Shown here: piece after piece, positions 58,938 to 64,000 of the stretch
Layout: every line of letters begins with the position of its first letter
Numbering within the stretch: the stretch's first letter is position 1
Source: Gordonia sp. SL306
Lineage (GTDB): Bacteria; Actinomycetota; Actinomycetes; Mycobacteriales; Mycobacteriaceae
Length of the DNA: 64,000 nt
Assembly (NCBI RefSeq): GCF_026625785.1
Contig: NZ_CP113063.1
Location: 3,410,001-3,474,000 of the forward strand
Direction: 5' to 3'
The notes under the pieces: generated by a model
What the model was told of the DNA's origin: nothing
Database searches by the model: none
What the model saw: the letters and a program-made list of their open reading frames with translations, nothing else
Position numbers and translations under genes: made by a program

Positions 58938-60392
58938 ATGGTTGTACAGACAATAGTGGACGAGCTGGGCAAACGCGCCGGTTACGGTGACGTCATCCCG
59001 GTCATCGATCCGGTGACCGAGGAGCAGATCGCCGAGTTCACCGACGGCGGTGCCAAGGCCGTCGACGAGGCCGTCGCCAGGGCACGAGAGGCCTTTACAT
59101 CCGGTGTCTGGGTGGGAAAGGCCCCCAGCGAGCGCGCGAAGATCCTGTGGCGCGTCGCGGATCTGATCGATGACCGCGCCGCGGACCTCGCCGAACTCGA
59201 CTCGTTCAACACCGGGATGCCGGTCGACCAGGCGCAGGCGATCATGGGTACTGCCGCCGAGATGTTCCGGTACTACGCCGGGTGGTGTACCAAGATCAAC
59301 GGCATCGCCCACGACATCCAGATGACCGGCGGGGTCGCGCAATTGTTCTCCAACGCGCACGGTTACACCCTGCGGGAACCGTATGGTGTTGTCGGGCTGA
59401 TCTTCCCGTGGAACGGACCCGTCTTCAACTGGGCCACCAAACTGGCTCCCGCCCTTGCGGCCGGCTGCAGTTGCGTGGTCAAGCCCGCCGAGGAGACCCC
59501 CTTGTCGGCGATGCTGCTGCACAAGCTCCTCGATGAGGCAGGCGTCCCCGAGGGAGTCGTCAATCTCGTGCAGGGATACGGCCACACGGCAGGCAAGGCG
59601 CTCACCGAACACCCGGATGTCGACAAGATCGCGTTCACCGGTTCCACGGAGGTCGGCAAACAGATCGTGGCCGCCGCGGCAGGAAACCTCAAGCGGGTCA
59701 CGCTCGAACTCGGCGGCAAGTCCCCGGTCCTGATCTACGACGATGCGGATCTCGATCAGGCAATCCTGATGGCGTCGATGGGAATCTTCATCCATTCCGG
59801 TCAGGGCTGTATCTGCGGGTCGCGGATCTTTGTGCAGCGCGGGGTGTACGAGCAGGTCGTGGAAGGCATTGCGGGCGTGGCGAACGGTCTGCAGCTCGGC
59901 GGTCCCAAGGAAGAGAACGTCCACATCGGTCCGTTGATCAGCGAGAAGCAACTCAAGCGCGTGATGGGCTTCATCGACGAGGGGCGCAAGGACGGGGTCG
60001 AGGTGGTCACCGGTGGACACCGCCTGGACCGCCGAGGGTACTTCGTGCATCCCACGGTGGTCACCGACGTGGATCCCGAGATGCGTCTGTTTCAGCGTGA
60101 GATCTTCGGGCCGGTTGTCGCGATCCTGCCGTTCGACGACGACGACGAGGTGATCGCGATGGCCAACAACTCGAGTTACGGACTCGCGGCCACCGCGTGG
60201 ACGAACGATGTGAGTCGCGCGCACGGACTCGCCAAACGACTGGAGGCGGGCACGGTCACACTCAACTGCCAGATGGTCTATGACCACGCGATGCCGTTCG
60301 GCGGCTACAAGCAGTCCGGGTGGGGACACGAGTTCGGTCGCGAGGGTATCGAGGCCTACCTGCAGACCAAGACCGTCTACACCAAGATCTGA
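58938..60392 (+). CDS. NAD(P)-dependent aldehyde dehydrogenase
   Basis: The 484-residue enzyme has the complete aldehyde dehydrogenase architecture: NAD site FTGSTEVGK near 225, catalytic Glu in LELGGKSP near 257, the catalytic Cys in SGQGCICGSR near 290, and FGPVVAILPF. It oxidises an aldehyde to an acid. The position before the mycofactocin-type alcohol dehydrogenase and after a ligase makes an alcohol-aldehyde-acid-CoA route plausible. The ATG follows GAGG at a suitable distance. Confidence 0.92.
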   Translation: MVVQTIVDELGKRAGYGDVIPVIDPVTEEQIAEFTDGGAKAVDEAVARAREAFTSGVWVGKAPSERAKILWRVADLIDDRAADLAELDSFNTGMPVDQAQAIMGTAAEMFRYYAGWCTKINGIAHDIQMTGGVAQLFSNAHGYTLREPYGVVGLIFPWNGPVFNWATKLAPALAAGCSCVVKPAEETPLSAMLLHKLLDEAGVPEGVVNLVQGYGHTAGKALTEHPDVDKIAFTGSTEVGKQIVAAAAGNLKRVTLELGGKSPVLIYDDADLDQAILMASMGIFIHSGQGCICGSRIFVQRGVYEQVVEGIAGVANGLQLGGPKEENVHIGPLISEKQLKRVMGFIDEGRKDGVEVVTGGHRLDRRGYFVHPTVVTDVDPEMRLFQREIFGPVVAILPFDDDDEVIAMANNSSYGLAATAWTNDVSRAHGLAKRLEAGTVTLNCQMVYDHAMPFGGYKQSGWGHEFGREGIEAYLQTKTVYTKI

Positions 60393-60419
60393 TCCGGCGG
60401 ACACGAAGGAGCAGATCGC

Positions 60420-61490
60420 ATGTCAGACAAGCCCGTCCACCGGGTGGTGCAGTGGACCACCGGCAACGTGGGCCGTAGTTCGGTCGCGGCCATCGCGGCG
60501 AATCCCACCTACGAGCTCGTCGGGTGTTACGCCTGGTCGCGAGACAAGGTCGGCAGGGATGTCGGTGAACTCGCCGGCGTCGGGCCCCTGGGTGTCGAGG
60601 CGACCGACGACGTCGCGGAACTCCTGCGGCTCAAACCCGATGTCGTGGTCTACAACCCGATGTGGATCAATGTCGACGAGCTGGTCCGGATCCTGGAGTC
60701 CGGCATCAATGTGGTGGCCACCGCGTCGTTCGTCACCGGGCACAATCAGGGCGAGGGGCGCGAGCGCATCGCCGAGGCGTGCCTGCGCGGCGGATCGAGC
60801 ATGTTCGGGTCGGGTATCAGTCCGGGTTACGTGAACCAGTTGTCCATCGTCGCGGCCGGGATCTGCGATCGGGTCGACCGCATCACGGTCAACGAGGCCG
60901 CCGACACCACGTTCTACGACTCCCCGGAGACGGAGAAACCGGTCGGTTTCGGCCGGCCCATCGACGACCCGGAATTGCCGACCATGACCGCGCAGGGCAC
61001 CGGAGTGTTCGGTGAGGCCGTGCGCATGGTCGCCGATGCACTCGGGATCGAGCTCGACGATGTGCGCTGCGACGCCGAATATGCGCAGACCACCGAGGAT
61101 CTCGACCTCGGTTCCTGGACCATTCCGGCCGGATGTGTCGCCGGGGTTCATGCGAGTTGGAAGGGCATCGTCGGTGACCAGACGGTGGTGGAGATAAACG
61201 TGCGGTGGCGAAAAGGTCAGACGCTGCAACCCGATTGGAAGATCGAGCAGGACGGCTGGGTCATCGAGGTGGCCGGTCGGCCGACGGTGACGATGACGGT
61301 CGGATTCTTGCCACCGCCGGATTTCGAGGCGACCACGATGGAGGAGTTCATGGTGCTCGGGCACATCATGACGGCGACCCCGCCGTTGAACGCGATACCC
61401 GCTGTCGTCGCCGCACCCCCGGGGATCGTCACCTACAACGATCTCCCGTTGATCCTGCCGCGAGGAGTCGTCCGGCGCGACGGAACCTGA
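60420..61490 (+). CDS. Dihydrodipicolinate reductase-like protein, third copy
   Basis: The 356-residue protein has the N-terminal Rossmann motif VQWTTGNVGRSSVAAIA, GGSSMFGSGISPGYVN in the middle and a long C-terminal domain, like the proteins at 3442 and 22145. It follows GAAGGAG and stands between the aldehyde dehydrogenase and the SDR. Family enzymes bind NAD(P), and the substrate remains undefined. Three paralogues in one window suggest a recurrent step, such as reduction of a branched keto or imino intermediate. Confidence 0.82.
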   Translation: MSDKPVHRVVQWTTGNVGRSSVAAIAANPTYELVGCYAWSRDKVGRDVGELAGVGPLGVEATDDVAELLRLKPDVVVYNPMWINVDELVRILESGINVVATASFVTGHNQGEGRERIAEACLRGGSSMFGSGISPGYVNQLSIVAAGICDRVDRITVNEAADTTFYDSPETEKPVGFGRPIDDPELPTMTAQGTGVFGEAVRMVADALGIELDDVRCDAEYAQTTEDLDLGSWTIPAGCVAGVHASWKGIVGDQTVVEINVRWRKGQTLQPDWKIEQDGWVIEVAGRPTVTMTVGFLPPPDFEATTMEEFMVLGHIMTATPPLNAIPAVVAAPPGIVTYNDLPLILPRGVVRRDGT

Positions 61491-61528
61491 ACAGACCGAA
61501 GGTAATTGATGACGAAAGGTTGGGAGAC

Positions 61529-62368
61529 ATGGGTGGACGCCTAGAGGGCAAGGTTGCCTTCATCAGTGGGGCAGCGCGAGGGCAGGGACGCAGTCATGCG
61601 GTCCGGTTGGCATCCGAAGGCGCGGATATCATCGCGGTCGACGTCTGCGGACCGGTCACCGCCGATTCCGCGATCGCCGCCGCCACCTCGGCAGATCTCG
61701 CCGAGACGGTGGAACTGGTCAAAGGCCAGAATCGTCGTATCGTCGCGGCCGAGGTCGATGTCCGTGACTACGAGGCGCTGAAGGCCGCGGTCGACAACGG
61801 AGTCGAACAGCTGGGCCGGCTCGACGTGGTGGTGGCCAATGCCGGAATCGGCAACGGCGGTGAGACGCTGGACAAGACCAGTGAGTCGGACTGGCAGGAC
61901 ATGATCGACGTGAACCTGGCCGGCGTCTGGAAGACCGTGAAAGCGTCTGTGCCACACCTGCTCGCGTCAGGAAGCGGCGGGTCTGTCGTGCTGACCAGCT
62001 CGGTCGGTGGTGCCAAGGCGTACCCGAACACCGGCCACTACATCGCGGCCAAGCACGGCGTGATCGGCCTGATGAAGAGCTTTGCCGTCGAACTGGGCGC
62101 CGAGTCGATCCGGGTCAACTCGGTCCTCCCCACGAATGTCAACACCCCGATGTTCATGAACGAGGGCACGATGAAACTGTTCCGGCCGGATCTGGAGAAC
62201 CCGGGACCCGAGGACATGAAGATCGTCGCGCAGATGATGCACGTGCTGCCGATCGGTTGGGTCGAGCCCGAGGACATCAGCAACGCGGTGCTGTTCCTGG
62301 CGTCCGACGAATCCCGCTTCATCACTGGTGTCGCACTCCCGGTCGACGGTGGCAGCCTGCTCAAGTAG
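61529..62368 (+). CDS. Mycofactocin-type short-chain dehydrogenase
   Basis: The 279-residue SDR has SGAARGQGRSHAVRLASEGADIIAVDVCG at the start, then NAGIGNG, YIAAKHG (catalytic Tyr and Lys) and PVDGGSLLK. The GQGRSHA cofactor loop and the insert after the second strand mark the mycofactocin-coupled SDR group, which includes carveol dehydrogenase and keeps NAD tightly bound. It would oxidise an alcohol with electrons passing to mycofactocin. It is last in the rightward operon with the aldehyde dehydrogenase and ligase. No mycofactocin biosynthesis gene is in the window. Confidence 0.88.
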   Translation: MGGRLEGKVAFISGAARGQGRSHAVRLASEGADIIAVDVCGPVTADSAIAAATSADLAETVELVKGQNRRIVAAEVDVRDYEALKAAVDNGVEQLGRLDVVVANAGIGNGGETLDKTSESDWQDMIDVNLAGVWKTVKASVPHLLASGSGGSVVLTSSVGGAKAYPNTGHYIAAKHGVIGLMKSFAVELGAESIRVNSVLPTNVNTPMFMNEGTMKLFRPDLENPGPEDMKIVAQMMHVLPIGWVEPEDISNAVLFLASDESRFITGVALPVDGGSLLK

Positions 62369-62379
62369 GAGCCTACGAG

Positions 62380-62412
62380 TCGCCTCGGCCTATCAGTCCG
62401 AGGCCGAGGCGA
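62380..62412. terminator. Hairpin overlapping the end of the convergent TetR gene
   Basis: TCGCCTCGGCCT and AGGCCGAGGCGA form a 12-bp stem with a 9-base loop. The right arm lies in the last codons of the TetR gene. It can end transcription of the SDR operon. Confidence 0.7.
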
Positions 62413-63010
62413 TCTCGAACTGTCGCAGGCAACGCTCGATGAACTCCATGGTCTCCGCGTGTGCGGCGGTGATGCCGAGCGCCGCCTCACCGGTGACGGT
62501 TCGACCGATACCGCTGAGAATCGTCGCCAGGACCACCGGGGGATATTTCTGGACGTCGATGCCGCGGGCACGCAGCACCATGTCGAACGCGGCCGTCTCG
62601 ATCTCACGTGCTTGGCGTGCGTAGGTCCTCAGTTCGGCGGCCACGGCCTCGCAGTGGATGGCCAGGGCCATGAACTCCGCGTTGAGCTGGGTCGTCCGGC
62701 TCTCGCTGTTGATCAGCCACAGAGCGCCGAGCGGGTCGTCGTCGGTGAGCGCTCGACGCCATCGCTCCAGGGCCGCATGGGCGTCACGCCGCAGAACGGC
62801 CAGGAACAGTGCGTCCATGCTCGGGAAGTGGTGCGCAACCACGGCCTGTGCCACACCAGAGGTGGCGGCGATCCTCTTGGGCGTCACGGCGGGATATCCG
62901 TCGGACTGCATCACCGCCAGAGTTGCGTCCATCAGCAGCTCTCGGATCGCAGGGCCGTCGTCCTCGTCGTCGGAACGGAAGAAGATCGAACTCACCGTGA
63001 CCTCAGCCAT
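62393..63010 (-). CDS. TetR-family transcriptional regulator
   Basis: The 205-residue protein has a TetR domain at about 22-70 (LLMDATLAVMQSDGYPAVTPKRIAATSGVAQAVVAHHF) and a helical effector domain with SRTTQLNAEFMALA. It begins one base past the stop of the HIBADH-like gene, so it is part of that leftward operon. The recognition helix AQAVVAHHF is different from those of the other TetR proteins. It probably controls its own operon and not the box regulon, since no box was seen near it. Confidence 0.88.
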   Translation of the reverse strand: MAEVTVSSIFFRSDDEDDGPAIRELLMDATLAVMQSDGYPAVTPKRIAATSGVAQAVVAHHFPSMDALFLAVLRRDAHAALERWRRALTDDDPLGALWLINSESRTTQLNAEFMALAIHCEAVAAELRTYARQAREIETAAFDMVLRARGIDVQKYPPVVLATILSGIGRTVTGEAALGITAAHAETMEFIERCLRQFEIASASD

Positions 63011-63011
63011 C

Positions 63012-63818
63012 TCAGATCGAGCGCGCGGTTTCGGTCAGAAGGGCTTCGATCGGGCCGAGGTCGCCACCGAGTTCGGCAGTGACCGACCGGACGATCTCGA
63101 GGTCTTTGCCGACGAACTCGCCGACGGCATCGGCGAACGAGTCGACCGACCCGCGTCGCGCGATGCCGGCCAGAGCCCGGCTGTCGGCGCTGCCGTGGGG
63201 AAGTGCCGACAGGAGGGTCGACTCGTCGATGCCGAGTCGGGCGCCGAGGTCGACGCCGGCCCGGACCAGCCCGATCTGCGCGGCGAACACGGCGTTGTTG
63301 ACGAGCTTGACGCGCTGCCCGTTGCCGAGCGCGCCGACGTGCAGGATCGGGTCGGCGTACGCGCCGAGGACCGGTCGCAGGTGATCGACGGTGTCGCTGT
63401 CGCCACCGACGAACAGGGTGAGCCCACCGGCCGCGATATTGTGCGGGCCACCGCTGACGGCGGCGTCGATCACCCGGATGTCGCGGCGCGCCATCAGCTC
63501 CGCGATCTCCTCGGCCGTGGTGGGGCTGCCGGTGGTGTGGATCACGATCGTGGACCCGGGCGACAGGCGAGAACCGAGGGGGCCGGAAAGGCACACCTCG
63601 CGCACCTGCTCATCGGTGAGCACGGTGATGAGTACGATGTCGGTGCTCGGCGTGGCGATGTCGGCGATGTCGGAGTGAGCGCGAACCCCTTTGGTGTGTA
63701 GCCGTTCACGTGTCTCGGCTGTGCGGCCGAAGGCGGTGACGGTGTGTCCGGCCTGCACGAGGCGATCGGCGATGGGCAGACCCATCCGCCCGACTCCGAC
63801 GCACGCGACTTCGGTCAT
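63012..63818 (-). CDS. 3-hydroxyisobutyrate dehydrogenase-like (beta-hydroxyacid) dehydrogenase
   Basis: The 268-residue protein has the N-terminal GVGRMGLPIADRL of beta-hydroxyacid dehydrogenases, IVIHTTGSPTTAEEIA (the DxS-like substrate segment has altered residues), SGGPHNIAAGGLTLFVGG and the catalytic Lys in KLVNNAVFAAQIG. It oxidises a 3-hydroxy acid with NAD(P). The ATG overlaps the stop of the preceding paralogue (ATGA). The tandem arrangement with a TetR suggests a small operon for short branched hydroxy acids, the kind of product that valine-like or isobutyryl routes form. Confidence 0.87.
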   Translation of the reverse strand: MTEVACVGVGRMGLPIADRLVQAGHTVTAFGRTAETRERLHTKGVRAHSDIADIATPSTDIVLITVLTDEQVREVCLSGPLGSRLSPGSTIVIHTTGSPTTAEEIAELMARRDIRVIDAAVSGGPHNIAAGGLTLFVGGDSDTVDHLRPVLGAYADPILHVGALGNGQRVKLVNNAVFAAQIGLVRAGVDLGARLGIDESTLLSALPHGSADSRALAGIARRGSVDSFADAVGEFVGKDLEIVRSVTAELGGDLGPIEALLTETARSI

Positions 63819-64000
63819 GACTCCGATCCCATCCGCTGCAAGGCCGCGTGGGCGGCGGCGAGTACCGCCTCGCCGTGGCTCCGCCGTTCCCCGGCAATGC
63901 CTTCGAGCAACCCGACATCCTTGCGGAGCAGTCCACCCGCGTGCATCGCGATCCGGTCGAGGGTGCCCCCGGCAGAAGCGACGCGTCCGAGAGCGAAGCT
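63815..64000 (-). CDS. 3-hydroxyisobutyrate dehydrogenase-like protein, C-terminal end
   Basis: Only the last 61 residues are in the window. They include AGGLLRKDVGLLEGIAGE, a typical C-terminal helix of beta-hydroxyacid dehydrogenases (KD-LLEG). The gene runs off the right edge and is 5' partial. Its stop overlaps the start of the paralogue at 63818, so the two form a tandem pair. Confidence 0.75.
   Translation of the reverse strand, partial: SFALGRVASAGGTLDRIAMHAGGLLRKDVGLLEGIAGERRSHGEAVLAAAHAALQRMGSES

Noticed and set aside
1..64000. tRNA, rRNA, insertion sequences, integrase or attachment sites
   Set aside because: I found no cloverleaf, transposase or integrase motif, and no flanking direct repeats. 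The cluster looks chromosomal, not like a recent island.

Overview
The window is high-GC actinobacterial DNA with dense gene packing, many GTG/TTG starts and TGATG/ATGA/GTGA gene overlaps. An MTB12-like lipoprotein, a mycofactocin-type short-chain dehydrogenase, F420-type luciferase-like oxidoreductases and paired acyl-CoA dehydrogenases of the steroid-degradation type point to the Mycobacteriales, most likely Gordonia or Rhodococcus. The genus is an inference. No rRNA, tRNA, CRISPR array, transposase or phage gene was seen.

Layout. Positions 1-6.7 kb are a flank: the 3' part of purL, an SMP-30-like protein, a glycerophosphodiesterase-like protein, a dihydrodipicolinate-reductase-like protein behind a KstR-like box, an amidohydrolase and a DtxR-family regulator. 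From about 6.7 to 62.4 kb almost every gene belongs to CoA-ester catabolism. In order: (a) a B12-dependent acyl-CoA mutase (large and small subunits) with an LLM oxidoreductase and a CoA transferase; (b) a flavin/2Fe-2S reductase operon divergent from a ligase / paired acyl-CoA dehydrogenase / hydratase operon; (c) two SDRs divergent from a ligase / thiolase / mutase-chaperone GTPase operon; (d) thioesterase plus reductase-like gene, a TetR regulator, and a second paired dehydrogenase plus hydratase operon; (e) an MTB12-like lipoprotein; (f) a seven-gene leftward operon with a Rieske oxygenase, an amidohydrolase and a third dehydrogenase pair; (g) a thirteen-gene rightward run with a branched-chain-type ABC transporter followed by a complete beta-oxidation set; (h) leftward SDR/LLM genes, a TetR pair, and a leftward operon with an ACAD10/11-like kinase and dehydrogenase; (i) a TetR followed by ligase, aldehyde dehydrogenase, reductase-like and mycofactocin-type SDR genes. 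The right edge holds a TetR and two 3-hydroxyisobutyrate-dehydrogenase-like genes.

The main finding is a shared 15-bp palindrome, consensus GAGAAYNNNRTTCTC. Ten good copies lie in the promoter regions of nearly all the operons between 6.7 and 56.6 kb and none was noticed inside a gene. I infer a single regulon of about 50 genes spread over many transcription units and directed at one uptake-and-degradation programme. The parts suggest import by the Liv-type transporter, activation by four ligases, oxidation by Rieske and dehydrogenase enzymes, skeletal rearrangement by the mutase, and repeated beta-oxidation of a branched or cyclic acid. The substrate cannot be read from sequence.

The mutase is unusual. 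It keeps the Tyr and Arg that mark carboxylated substrates in methylmalonyl-CoA mutase but has lost several other pocket residues. Its probable chaperone GTPase is encoded 12.6 kb away behind another copy of the same box. A second striking structure is a pair of inverted arrays of four 21-bp repeats at 21931-22141, between two convergent operons.
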